From assembly GCA_949775045.1 (NCBI GenBank), contig OX459108.1, positions 3,416,961 through 3,480,960 of the forward strand: 64,000 nt of DNA, read 5' to 3'. This stretch comes from Metridium senile. Taxonomy: Eukaryota; Cnidaria; Anthozoa; Actiniaria; Metridiidae. Made by a program: the position numbers and the translations under genes. Positions 32,498 to 43,200 of this stretch are shown one piece after another; within the stretch, counting starts at the first letter, position 1, and each line of letters opens with the position of its first letter. The notes beneath the pieces were generated by a model that was given only the letters and a program-made list of their open reading frames with translations, made no database searches and was not told where the DNA came from.

Positions 32498-33066
32498 TTT
32501 GGAAAGAAATCTATAAGAAAACAAATGAAATTACATGAAAGTAGTAAGCACCCCCTGGATAGCAACTCATTGATATTCAGTATTTTATAGCAACTTATTA
32601 ATAATCAGTATTTTATAGTATCCTTTTGAAATATGGGAAAGAACGGAGTTATGGTTGTTAAAAAAATTCCGATCATAACTGTAAACATTGTCTTGACACG
32701 CGTACGGTTGTCAGTATGGTAATCACAATGCAACGGGTGACCAGGAAATATGTATTGTTAATTCTAGAATAATGGTTTGGAACGTGTGTTCTTGTTAGCT
32801 TATTGTTTCTGAAAGTAAATAGAAAAACAATTTTTAAATTCTTTTCTAATCAATGCATGTACATTATAAAAAGTGTGTTAGATTGTAGTAATTTCATTTC
32901 AACTCCATTAGATATATCAGAACATTTTTTTCACTGTACGTATAGATATAAAAAGAGGATCTTATTTAAAAACAAAGTAACTAGGCTAGTGTCGTTTTAG
33001 TTCGTCTTGAAGTCGCAAAGCGTGCACTCCAACCAGTTTATTCGCGGAAAACATTTAACCTTGAAT

Positions 33067-33516
33067 ATGTCCGAAAATCAAATTCAAGTGGAAGTTAAAA
33101 TCGTTAGAGGGAAAACAAAAATTCTCATACGAAATCAGAATGAAAATCGGGCCACAAGCAAGTCATCTGTTACTAAATCTCTGACTGTTGATGAATGGAA
33201 AGAACTTAAGAGATCAGCTCAGGCCATCGACAAACAACTACTAAAATCGAGCACCAGCAGAAATACACTCCAATTACCAGTGCTGCATTCGGAGCCTAGT
33301 AATGCTAAAGAAAAAATGGATATCAATGAAAGTTCATTTCCTGCTGCAACCCAACTGGTTGATGTTACCAATATATGTAATGATGTAGAATGCAACACTG
33401 CCGACCTGTCAAAAGTTGATCTTCCTAGCATCCAGACTTTTGACGAAGAAAGTACTAAAGCTGTTGCAGAGCTTCTTAACATTTTACAGGAAATAAAGTA
33501 TCCTCAAGGGTGGTAG
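33067..33516 (+). CDS. PC4-like single-stranded DNA-binding protein (left arm)
   Basis: 149 residues starting MSENQIQVEVKIVRGKTKIL. The N-terminal half (two beta-rich segments, then SLTVDEWKELKRSAQAIDKQ) resembles the C-terminal domain of transcription coactivator PC4/p15, in which a strand set is followed by a helix with a conserved W/LK pattern. The rest is Ser/Thr-rich with no motif. An in-frame upstream reading to 33007 lacks an ATG. The Cys-rich ORF at 33648 follows on the same strand and could be a further exon or a second gene. Identical in the right arm apart from a 2 bp insertion that changes the C-terminus there. PC4-like ORFs also occur in viruses and selfish elements, so a mobile origin is possible (inference). 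Confidence 0.5.
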   Translation: MSENQIQVEVKIVRGKTKILIRNQNENRATSKSSVTKSLTVDEWKELKRSAQAIDKQLLKSSTSRNTLQLPVLHSEPSNAKEKMDINESSFPAATQLVDVTNICNDVECNTADLSKVDLPSIQTFDEESTKAVAELLNILQEIKYPQGW

Positions 33517-33647
33517 ATAGTTACCATACTTAATCATATATTTAAAACTGCTCGAAGGAGCTACTCATTCGACAACTCAACCGAAAGTGCTCAGTCATAG
33601 CTGCCCATAAGTACAAAGAAAAAGAAACTCACTTTGATCAAGAAAGA

Positions 33648-33926
33648 ATGAATGACACAGAAGTGAAATTTATCATGAATCCAAACTGTAAGAAACATTA
33701 TATCATTATCAATGATAACGAAGAGGTCATTTATGATGCAGAAAGGGAATTAACCGTTTACCTGGTCAGGACAAAACCTGAAAAAGGAGCAAAATCACCA
33801 CGTGTTGGATACTATTGTCAGAATACCGAATGTCATTTACGTCTAGCACAAAATTTGAAAGCAGAATGCTGTTATTGCAAGGACAATTTCTTTAAATGCA
33901 GTTGCTACTATGGGATGGATCAGTAA
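33648..33926 (+). CDS. Cys-rich 92-residue protein (left arm), unknown
   Basis: Not recognised. Starts MNDTEVKFIMNPNCKKHY. Contains YYCQNTECHLRL then CCYCKDNFFKCSCYYG, a cluster of eight Cys that may bind zinc. It lies 131 bp after the PC4-like ORF on the same strand. Poly(A)-like aataaa occurs at about 33990. Identical copy at 36813-37091. May be an exon of the PC4-like gene rather than separate. Confidence 0.45.
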   Translation: MNDTEVKFIMNPNCKKHYIIINDNEEVIYDAERELTVYLVRTKPEKGAKSPRVGYYCQNTECHLRLAQNLKAECCYCKDNFFKCSCYYGMDQ

Positions 33927-34075
33927 TATAGGAGTGTTCTCTCCTTTTGGTTCATAACATCATTTATATATATGTTTGTCTTAAGTGTCGTAAATAAAAG
34001 GGTACCAGTATGAGCTATTTATAGCTTTCCTTACTCGAGTGTGTTTAAATGGAAGGTTGTAAATGAATAGAAGAA

Positions 34076-34170
34076 TAAATGGATGGATGGATGGATGAAT
34101 GAATGAATGAATGAATAAATGAAATATCAGATAAATATGTAACTAAATGAATGAATGAATAAATGAAAGA
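34076..34170. repeat. GGAT/GAAT microsatellite (left arm)
   Basis: Tetranucleotide run between the convergent Cys-rich and C2H2 ORFs, mirrored at about 36570-36664. Confidence 0.9.
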
Positions 34171-34606
34171 CTAGAATAATTTGTAGACAAATTAATTAAA
34201 TAATAACAATAAAATAAATAGATCAGCTGTGATGCATCTTAAAATACATTTTCCATTTTTTAATCCTAGCCCTCTTTTGTTTGTTTTTCAGTGTCAATGA
34301 ATTTTAAACACAGTCCCATTTTTTGGCTTGTCGTATTTTTTTTATTCATTTTTAAATAAAATTATCAATCTTAATCTTAACGCCTATTAAACTGTTGTTG
34401 TTGTATGTTATCGTAGCGTTTATTACTGACACGTGTTAACCGTCAATAATAGTGTTACATAAACATATTCGAACGGCAATGATTAATAATGGTAAACTAT
34501 TATTTTGTATGATTGTTTGAAGCTAACAATTGTCAACATTTCGATTTCTATATCGTCACATATTATTAACGTATATAGCGTGTATATGTGTGTGCTTTTT
34601 TAACAA

Positions 34607-35248
34607 TTACTCCATTGAATCCGTTTCGTTGCTCTCCTTGCTATTATCTTCTAAATATTGTGGAATAATTAAATCATTCAATAAAAATTTTCTTTGGTGA
34701 ATAGCAAGTTTTGTTGCTTCAAGCCACTCATAGTCTCCAGTGTCCAACAGTTCATTTCTAGTTTTCATGATCTTTTGAAAATAGAAGTCTCTTTTCATTG
34801 CGTGCAACCACTCCAACTTTTCCGTCAAGATATTTCTTAGTTCTTTTCTTACAATCGGAAGCATTCTATTATAAGCAATTTGTTTGGCATTTTCTTCCGT
34901 TGCACCATCAGATTGAAGCTTTTCGACTATTTCTCTTCTTTCTTCCTCGTGTTCAGCAATAGCTTCATCTATTAGAGATTGCCAGTACCATGGATGTTCA
35001 GAATCATCGGATTCGGATTCGGTGTCTGGCTCACTTTCACTACTGGAATCAGATTCGCTATTATCGTCATCAGCTGATATATCGTGAGAACTTCCAACAT
35101 TACTACAATCGTCCTCAGTACTACTCTTAACGGCATAACTATCCATGTTATCAGTCATTTTACACGAGTTGTTTTCTAAATGACGCCTCAAATTAAATGA
35201 TCTTGAAAACACTTTACAACAATATGGGCACTGTTTCGAGCTAAACAT
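34607..35248 (-). CDS. C2H2 zinc-finger/acidic protein (left arm), unknown
   Basis: 213 residues, single exon. One N-terminal finger CPYCCKVFSRSFNLRRHLE with a following Cys (residues 8-29), then a Ser/Asp/Glu-rich acidic stretch (about 40-85), then a helical, charged C-terminal part including ENAKQIAYNRMLPIVRKEL and LEWLHAMKRDFYFQKI. The combination is familiar to me from lineage-specific families in invertebrate genomes but I cannot name a function. The start codon is ~140 bp from the palindrome centre. Differs from the right-arm copy by one residue (Lys for Glu at about residue 40). Confidence 0.65.
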   Translation of the reverse strand: MFSSKQCPYCCKVFSRSFNLRRHLENNSCKMTDNMDSYAVKSSTEDDCSNVGSSHDISADDDNSESDSSSESEPDTESESDDSEHPWYWQSLIDEAIAEHEEERREIVEKLQSDGATEENAKQIAYNRMLPIVRKELRNILTEKLEWLHAMKRDFYFQKIMKTRNELLDTGDYEWLEATKLAIHQRKFLLNDLIIPQYLEDNSKESNETDSME

Positions 35249-35350
35249 GTATACTCACCACAAGTTAATTGCTAAATGAGCAAAATGAGCATTATGAGCA
35301 GTATAAATGAGCAAATATGAGCTACTCTGAGCACAGGAGCAGCTTGAGCA

Positions 35351-35388
35351 CAGGAACGAGTAGTTTTGAGTAAGCTTTTATGCTTGTT
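35351..35388. other. Palindrome spacer
   Basis: 38 bp of unpaired sequence between the arms, containing gagtagttttgagtaagc. It does not resemble a known sequencing hairpin adaptor. On each side the arms carry several TGAGCA/TGCTCA motifs at about 10 bp spacing. Confidence 0.9.
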
Positions 35389-35490
35389 TGCTCAAGCTGC
35401 TCCTGTGCTCAGAGTAGCTCATATTTGCTCATTTATACTGCTCATAATGCTCATTTTGCTCATTTAGCAATTAACTTGTGGTGAGTATAC

Positions 35491-36132
35491 ATGTTTAGCT
35501 CGAAACAGTGCCCATATTGTTGTAAAGTGTTTTCAAGATCATTTAATTTGAGGCGTCATTTAGAAAACAACTCGTGTAAAATGACTGATAACATGGATAG
35601 TTATGCCGTTGAGAGTAGTACTGAGGACGATTGTAGTAATGTTGGAAGTTCTCACGATATATCAGCTGATGACGATAATAGCGAATCTGATTCCAGTAGT
35701 GAAAGTGAGCCAGACACCGAATCCGAATCCGATGATTCTGAACATCCATGGTACTGGCAATCTCTAATAGATGAAGCTATTGCTGAACACGAGGAAGAAA
35801 GAAGAGAAATAGTCGAAAAGCTTCAATCTGATGGTGCAACGGAAGAAAATGCCAAACAAATTGCTTATAATAGAATGCTTCCGATTGTAAGAAAAGAACT
35901 AAGAAATATCTTGACGGAAAAGTTGGAGTGGTTGCACGCAATGAAAAGAGACTTCTATTTTCAAAAGATCATGAAAACTAGAAATGAACTGTTGGACACT
36001 GGAGACTATGAGTGGCTTGAAGCAACAAAACTTGCTATTCACCAAAGAAAATTTTTATTGAATGATTTAATTATTCCACAATATTTAGAAGATAATAGCA
36101 AGGAGAGCAACGAAACGGATTCAATGGAGTAA
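35491..36132 (+). CDS. C2H2 zinc-finger/acidic protein (right arm), unknown
   Basis: Same 213-residue protein as 34607-35248, with Glu instead of Lys at about residue 40 (base 35611). Upstream in the arm are five GCTCAT motifs spaced mostly 10 bp apart, a possible regulatory array shared by both divergent copies across the palindrome centre. Confidence 0.65.
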   Translation: MFSSKQCPYCCKVFSRSFNLRRHLENNSCKMTDNMDSYAVESSTEDDCSNVGSSHDISADDDNSESDSSSESEPDTESESDDSEHPWYWQSLIDEAIAEHEEERREIVEKLQSDGATEENAKQIAYNRMLPIVRKELRNILTEKLEWLHAMKRDFYFQKIMKTRNELLDTGDYEWLEATKLAIHQRKFLLNDLIIPQYLEDNSKESNETDSME

Positions 36133-36569
36133 TTGTTAAAAAAGCACACACATATACACGCTATATACGTTAATAATATGTGACGATATAGAAATCGAAA
36201 TGTTGACAATTGTTAGCTTCAAACAATCATACAAAATAATAGTTTACCATTATTAATCATTGCCGTTCGAATATGTTTATGTAACACTATTATTGACGGT
36301 TAACACGTGTCAGTAATAAACGCTACGATAACATACAACAACAACAGTTTAATAGGCGTTAAGATTAAGATTGATAATTTTATTTAAAAATGAATAAAAA
36401 AAATACGACAAGCCAAAAAATGGGACTGTGTTTAAAATTCATTGACACTGAAAAACAAACAAAAGAGGGCTAGGATTAAAAAATGGAAAATGTATTTTAA
36501 GATGCATCACAGCTGATCTATTTATTTTATTGTTATTATTTAATTAATTTGTCTACAAATTATTCTAGT

Positions 36570-36664
36570 CTTTCATTTATTCATTCATTCATTTAGTTAC
36601 ATATTTATCTGATATTTCATTTATTCATTCATTCATTCATTCATCCATCCATCCATCCATTTAT
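36570..36664. repeat. Microsatellite (right arm)
   Basis: Mirror of 34076-34170: ATTC/CATC runs. Confidence 0.9.
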
Positions 36665-36812
36665 TCTTCTATTCATTTACAACCTTCCATTTAAACACAC
36701 TCGAGTAAGGAAAGCTATAAATAGCTCATACTGGTACCCTTTTATTTACGACACTTAAGACAAACATATATATAAATGATGTTATGAACCAAAAGGAGAG
36801 AACACTCCTATA

Positions 36813-37091
36813 TTACTGATCCATCCCATAGTAGCAACTGCATTTAAAGAAATTGTCCTTGCAATAACAGCATTCTGCTTTCAAATTTTGTGCTAGACGT
36901 AAATGACATTCGGTATTCTGACAATAGTATCCAACACGTGGTGATTTTGCTCCTTTTTCAGGTTTTGTCCTGACCAGGTAAACGGTTAATTCCCTTTCTG
37001 CATCATAAATGACCTCTTCGTTATCATTGATAATGATATAATGTTTCTTACAGTTTGGATTCATGATAAATTTCACTTCTGTGTCATTCAT
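36813..37091 (-). CDS. Cys-rich 92-residue protein (right arm), unknown
   Basis: Identical to the product of 33648-33926, with the same eight-Cys cluster. It follows the frame-altered PC4-like ORF on the same strand. Confidence 0.45.
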   Translation of the reverse strand: MNDTEVKFIMNPNCKKHYIIINDNEEVIYDAERELTVYLVRTKPEKGAKSPRVGYYCQNTECHLRLAQNLKAECCYCKDNFFKCSCYYGMDQ

Positions 37092-37242
37092 TCTTTCTTG
37101 ATCAAAGTGAGTTTCTTTTTCTTTGTACTTATGGGCAGCTATGACTGAGCACTTTCGGTTGAGTTGTCGAATGAGTAGCTCCTTCGAGCAGTTTTAAATA
37201 TATGATTAAGTATGGTAACTATCTACCACCCTTGAGGATACT

Positions 37243-37674
37243 TTATTTCCTGTAAAATGTTAAGAAGCTCTGCAACAGCTTTAGTACTTTCTTCGTCAAA
37301 AGTCTGGATGCTATAGGAAGATCAACTTTTGACAGGTCGGCAGTGTTGCATTCTACATCATTACATATATTGGTAACATCAACCAGTTGGGTTGCAGCAG
37401 GAAATGAACTTTCATTGATATCCATTTTTTCTTTAGCATTACTAGGCTCCGAATGCAGCACTGGTAATTGGAGTGTATTTCTGCTGGTGCTCGATTTTAG
37501 TAGTTGTTTGTCGATGGCCTGAGCTGATCTCTTAAGTTCTTTCCATTCATCAACAGTCAGAGATTTAGTAACAGATGACTTGCTTGTGGCCCGATTTTCA
37601 TTCTGATTTCGTATGAGAATTTTTGTTTTCCCTCTAACGATTTTAACTTCCACTTGAATTTGATTTTCGGACAT
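37243..37674 (-). CDS. PC4-like protein, frame-altered copy (right arm)
   Basis: Same as 33067-33516 until after DLSKVDLP. A TA duplication (37312-37315) then shifts the frame, replacing the last 31 residues with a different 25-residue tail. The PC4-like half is untouched. One of the two versions is presumably the derived state; which one cannot be told here. Confidence 0.45.
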   Translation of the reverse strand: MSENQIQVEVKIVRGKTKILIRNQNENRATSKSSVTKSLTVDEWKELKRSAQAIDKQLLKSSTSRNTLQLPVLHSEPSNAKEKMDINESSFPAATQLVDVTNICNDVECNTADLSKVDLPIASRLLTKKVLKLLQSFLTFYRK

Positions 37675-38243
37675 ATTCAAGGTTAAATGTTTTCCGCGAA
37701 TAAACTGGTTGGAGTGCACGCTTTGCGACTTCAAGACGAACTAAAACGACACTAGCCTAGTTACTTTGTTTTTAAATAAGATCCTCTTTTTATATCTATA
37801 CGTACAGTGAAAAAAATGTTCTGATATATCTAATGGAGTTGAAATGAAATTACTACAATCTAACACACTTTTTATAATGTACATGCATTGATTAGAAAAG
37901 AATTTAAAAATTGTTTTTCTATTTACTTTCAGAAACAATAAGCTAACAAGAACACACGTTCCAAACCATTATTCTAGAATTAACAATACATATTTCCTGG
38001 TCACCCGTTGCATTGTGATTACCATACTGACAACCGTACGCGTGTCAAGACAATGTTTACAGTTATGATCGGAATTTTTTTAACAACCATAACTCCGTTC
38101 TTTCCCATATTTCAAAAGGATACTATAAAATACTGATTATTAATAAGTTGCTATAAAATACTGAATATCAATGAGTTGCTATCCAGGGGGTGCTTACTAC
38201 TTTCATGTAATTTCATTTGTTTTCTTATAGATTTCTTTCCAAA

Positions 38244-38474
38244 ATGAAAAGTTTTGGAGTCCTTAGCATGGTCGTTTTGATGCTGATCGCTATAAACGTT
38301 TCAGAAGGTCGTGTCTACAATAAGCTTGGTGACTATCGCTCAATGATGATGGATGAAGTCATGCAGCCCCAGAAGCGATGTGCAGATCCAGCAGAAGATT
38401 GTAAATCCGATTCTGATTGTTGTTCCGGAATATGTATTCACTGGACTCACACTCTAAGGACATGTGATGGATGA
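38244..38474 (+). CDS. Secreted cystine-knot peptide precursor, paralogue B (right arm)
   Basis: Identical precursor to 32267-32497. Acceptor ttttcttatag lies 13 bases before the ATG, so a reading that starts upstream at a TTG crosses the intron boundary and is rejected. Cys pattern C-x6-C-x5-CC-x3-C-x9-C. The 3' UTR at 38467-38500 holds the decayed propeptide copy, followed by a poly(A) signal near 38567. Confidence 0.85.
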   Translation: MKSFGVLSMVVLMLIAINVSEGRVYNKLGDYRSMMMDEVMQPQKRCADPAEDCKSDSDCCSGICIHWTHTLRTCDG

Positions 38475-38687
38475 AGTTATGCAGCCCTAGAAGCGATGTC
38501 TTCCAATAGTACTGACCCCGATTATGCTTTTCCAAATGCTGCTCTGGAAGATGTCATTACTATTAATAAATAAAAATATTATCACTATTTCAGCTTTTTT
38601 TTAATATTGAATATTTCAGGTTATGTTGTTAACCTTATTGTATAACCTGCTCATTGAAAGGACATATAAGATAAACTAATATCGAAT

Positions 38688-39005
38688 CCCGGGGGGGGGG
38701 GGGGGGGGTACTTGACCCAGTTTCTGACGGGGACGTTCCGCTGGTACCTCTAAACCCTGACCCTATTTAATACAGCAGAATCCTAAAAATATGCACCCTA
38801 TTTCAAGACAAATTGGTAAAAAGTAGACCCTATCCAAGACTCAAGGGGGAAATTGTATACCCTAGGTAAGGCAATTTAAGACAAATTAGGCTAAATTGTA
38901 TACCCTATTCAAGACGCCAAGGCAAAAAACCATACCCTATTTGGCAGAACGTCCCCGTATAGTAAATATAAGGGAGTACCCCCCCCCCCCCCCCCCCCCC
39001 CCGGG
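38688..39005. repeat. G-run MITE, copy 3
   Basis: Mirror of 31736-32053 in the right arm. Confidence 0.8.
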
Positions 39006-39670
39006 TATTGAATGTTGAATAATCCTGAAATAAAGGATGATATCGATGTTAGAAAACTCTGTAAGTGTGAAAAGGAACTCGAATAGTTCTAGTTCTAACT
39101 ACTGAGCTATCGGGAACTTGATGGAGAACGAGGTCTTAAGTTCGCATTTACATCGCGAGAAATATCGATCTTTAGTACCGTAGCTAAAGAGGAGTCATTT
39201 TTAGCATGTCGAAAGTGTTGTCTGCGTGCGTCGCTATACGATATGAATCCTGGTTTATCTATTTATCTGACAATTGATTTTGATAGATGATGATTTTACA
39301 CTGCCTGTGGTTTGTTGTAAGCATAGGACTTTGTTTAACGACAAAAAATAGATTTTCGTACATCGTACGTATGGATTTGCATGTGTTCGTTCATTGTGTT
39401 TTTAACACGCATCCTATACAAAACGAAAAACAAGACACTTCATCTTTGGAGACAGTTTATTCTTTAGTTTTAAGTTTCAATTCAATATAATACTTTAAAT
39501 TCTTCGACTATAAACCTGTCGTCCGGCTTACCTCCTTGAAATTTCAATCCCACAAGGCTTTGCGATATCTATTTTTAGTGACCGTGAAAAATGCTATTGC
39601 TACCGTTAACACCTAGACAGATTTGTGAATTATTGTCATATACAGAACCAATCATCTTCGAGTTTTATAA

Positions 39671-40070
39671 GATCAGTCAGGTAAACAAATTTTACTTACG
39701 TACCAGTTTTTTCTTCGTAGATGTGTGTTGTAGGTAGGCTTCCAAAGTAGACTGGTAAACATCAAAGAAACTCTACTTTAAATGCTATTAATTACTGAAG
39801 TCTCTGAATTGGCCAATAGGCCCTTTGCAGGCTATGGTCACGTGACCATGGCCTGCAAAGGGCCTATTACAGTGCTACACGAGCTACAGTGGTCAACTAA
39901 GATATTATTTTTACTCCGCCCATCTTATAAAACCGCTCGAAGATGATTGGTTCTGTATATGTCAAAATAATGACAATAATTCGTCAAAAATCTGTCTAGG
40001 TGTTAACGGTAGCAATAGCCTTTTCACGGTCACTAAAAATAGATATCGCAAAGTCTTGTGGGATTGAAAT
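39671..40070. repeat. Right member of direct repeat flanking the palindrome
   Basis: Copy of 30812-31200 in the same orientation. Its inner ~140 bp correspond to the first part of the palindrome arm but are more diverged, with an extra 10-20 bp near 39965. It contains the 54 bp palindrome copy at 39815-39868. Confidence 0.9.
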
Positions 40071-40234
40071 GCGGACAAACTTTGTAAAAAAAGGCTTCGA
40101 TTACAAGGAAAAGAAGATCAATATCAGTCGAAAAACCATAGTTTTTCCATGAATTAGAAACAACAAGACAAAAAAACATTGTTGCAGCATATAAGTATGG
40201 ATTTTGGGCTTGGCTTGTCCGCATTTCAATCCCA
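40059..40234. repeat. Small inverted-repeat element
   Basis: gggattgaaatgcggacaa at the left and its complement at the right, 175 bp apart. The shared end of the direct repeat at 40070 falls within its left end. Confidence 0.6.
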
Positions 40235-43200
40235 TTATGCATCATCGAAACGTCATCTGTGGAAAGCGCTATTTATTTTGCTTTGTTGACGTTCGTTTTT
40301 GGGGTATTTATGGACCAGTTTGTTGAATTTCAATACCAAAACGTTTAAATAACGCATACAAACGAAAGTAGTCAATTTACCAAACATATATAGAGGAGAG
40401 AGGAACAGGGATTAAAATATCCTTCCACACAAATATTATACCATTTTTCCCCCTACCACCTAACGTTTTCGACCATTTCTCCCTCCTCCCTCATTTTCTT
40501 TGTTCTTCATAAATATAAGCTATCGAGGCTAGTCATTAGAGTGCAAATGGTACAAATTTCAGGAACCATTTACTAGTTTGTATTTCAGAGATAAGCTGTT
40601 CGCATAAAATTGCCCAAATATTATTACAATATCACAAACGAATAGGAAAAGACAACCTTATGTCTAACAAAAAAACCTCCCACCTAGAACCTTGGGAGGT
40701 TTTTTTGTGACGTAAAAAAAAAACTCTGGACACCTAAAGATGAAAACGCCAGAATTTGTAGTGAGCATTTTATTAGAGGTAAGAACTAAATCTAACTCCA
40801 GTTTTGAGTTCTTAATTTATCAGCCTCAGCGTCGAAAGTATGAATTTATCATGTTTTTTTTTTTGTCGATCGCGATAGCACAGGTTGCAGCAGTACAGTG
40901 TTTTGAAATGTTATAACCCCGTATTATATAGATATCAGTGGAATACCAGGATTTATCCGGTGTCGAAAACTTCGTATCTTTCACATGTGAAAGATATCAT
41001 ATCTTTCACATGTGAAGATATCACAGTTGCCATGACTACTTTCTTACTTCGCGGTTTCTTTTCACTTTTCATTACTGGGATACCTGTGGTATCACAGTCT
41101 TAAAATGCCTTTGTTTTTTCTCCTGCTCGACAAAATGAACAAATTGCGCAATAGCACCCAGAGGGTCATTGCGGCCTCACTATAGCCTCGACACCATGAC
41201 AACGCTAAAAAAAATGATCTCATCAGACAGACTTTCGTGCCTTGATTGACGTTGACTGACTTTTTTTTAAAAGACGAGGACAATCGATCTGCCGTTAACG
41301 ATGTCTTCTAGCACAAAACAGAAGATGTGCCAGCAAAATTGCATTCGCTACGGCATATTATCTACCGTTCCCTCTCTTTTTCTCCCGAAGCGCAGACAGC
41401 CGGCATGCATGCAATGCAGGCTAGAAAAAGTGAACTTTGACACTTGATATATTAATAATAATATATTTAATTTGTCTTACCCTGCTGCACATGTGCAATG
41501 GGCACAATAAATATCTACTGTGGATTGATGTGGACAAACCCAAGGCTCGTGTGCTTTGTCTTTATTTGTTCTCATGGATGGAAGGATACCAGCTTTTAAA
41601 AAGATGGATGTGTTCCTTCAACATGGCAACTCTCAACGTATCTATCCATTACAAAACACACACAAAAAAGTGGTTATAACAATTTTATTCTGGCTAGTTA
41701 TTTCATTTCTTGTTACATTAGTTTATATTTAGTTAATACATTGACATCACTTTCCCGCCGAAATGTAACAGCCAATCAGTATCGCGATGGGCTCGGACGT
41801 CGGACGTGCGCGCCCGCGATCCTATGTGGAGTCCATAAAAAATAAACTTGATGCATTACCACTTTTTCTTAAGCATGGTGCTCCGCTCGCGCGGGCCTTT
41901 AATTTGGCCCGCGCGGGAGCTACACTATAAATAAATGAATATGATAAATGAATAAATACAAGAATGATGGATGGATGGATGGGCAGGATTGATAAAAGAT
42001 CTGTTCAATTATTAAAAAATAAAAGATAAATATATATATTAATATACAAATAAATTAACAAACAACCAAAAAAAAATCAACAAATAAATATACTCTAAAT
42101 GGTTAGATTTAAATAAATAATTCAGCTAGTAAGTTACAAACAAACAAATAATAAATGTATCAATCAATGTATTAAGAAAGTGCAAGAAAAGTATCAAATG
42201 AAAAAAATGATTTTTTTGGCAACCTTGTTCCCAGGGCCCTCTCCCTTCGTTTTTGTGTGGGGCGGGAAATGGCCCTGGCATCGGCTGGTCACATGACCGC
42301 AAAATACCCTGAAATTCCGGGTATAGTAAATTAGCATAAATTACGATTCGTATACTCCAAGATACGCCTGAGCCAGAGATTATATAACTATTTAGGCAAG
42401 TTAAGTTTAGTTGATATTAAACATTGCTGCCTTCTTTAGATCCAAACTGCTTTTGGCGTTTATTTCATTTTTTATTCTTTTTCTTTTTTATTTCTAACGT
42501 ACAATTTTGAAAAAAAATTCAGCATGCATGCACCGCGTCTAAAACCGTTGAAAAATCGCACATTCGGAGTATATTTTACGATATGAGGGACCATGCAAAT
42601 CGCACATAGACATTTTGATATATTTTACGATGTGAGTGGGTATTTACGCTCTTATACTAAATCCTTTTAATAGCGCTTTGCTGTATTAGTTTTCTCGTAA
42701 TTCTTCGTTTGCAACCACGTGATAATCGGGACATAATAGACCATAATAAGCCAATTTCTGCCGATCTCAAATTTCACAACCTTATTTCTTAGTCGTATTG
42801 AAAAATGACATTCATATTCTTTTAGAGCATTCAAAACTGAGTATATTGACCGATTTTTGAATCTGTAGAGTATTTGGATGCAGAATTATGCGCGATCAAA
42901 GTTGCGCGATATTTGGTAAGAATGCATGGAGCGGCCATGCTGGAGGACATCTCATATCCTCCAAGATGGCGGCCAAAACTTCTAAGGTCTGATATGAAGG
43001 GAAACTGAAACATTTAAAAAATATTTCGTTAAAATGTACTTGAATTAGATGCTAAAAGTCTTTACGAACCAAATGTTTTGAAAAGGAACAAATTATTCTT
43101 GCTTTTTATCGCCCGATTCGGATACGTGACCGGCATTGCGTGACACAATTCTAACTTGAATATCTCGAGAACCAAAAACTTTTATAAACCCAAACTTCAG

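Larger units (their letters stand above)
31068..35350. repeat. Giant palindrome, left arm
   Basis: Inverted copy of 35389-39673, with a 38 bp spacer at 35351-35388. Coordinates sum to 70739 near the centre and to 70741 beyond about 33430, which locates a 2 bp indel. Only that indel and one substitution (35128/35611) were seen in the coding parts compared. The arm holds a knot-peptide gene, a PC4-like ORF, a Cys-rich ORF and a C2H2/acidic ORF. Confidence 0.97.
35389..39673. repeat. Giant palindrome, right arm
   Basis: Inverted copy of 31068-35350, 2 bp longer because of the TA insertion near 37312. It ends at ataagat, where the sequence switches directly into the right direct repeat (gatcagtcagg). 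Confidence 0.97.

Noticed and set aside
38217..38243. Nine-residue upstream extension of the knot-peptide precursor
   Set aside because: Starts at TTG and crosses a clear splice acceptor (cttatag). The ATG at 38244 begins a good signal peptide.
31068..39673. Palindrome as a pure sequencing-adaptor artefact
   Set aside because: The spacer does not look like an adaptor, the arms differ by an indel and a substitution, and the flanks are a diverged direct repeat. An assembly fault is still not excluded.
40670..40707. Hairpin with T-run resembling a bacterial rho-independent terminator
   Set aside because: The context is an animal nuclear genome. More likely a small fold-back repeat.
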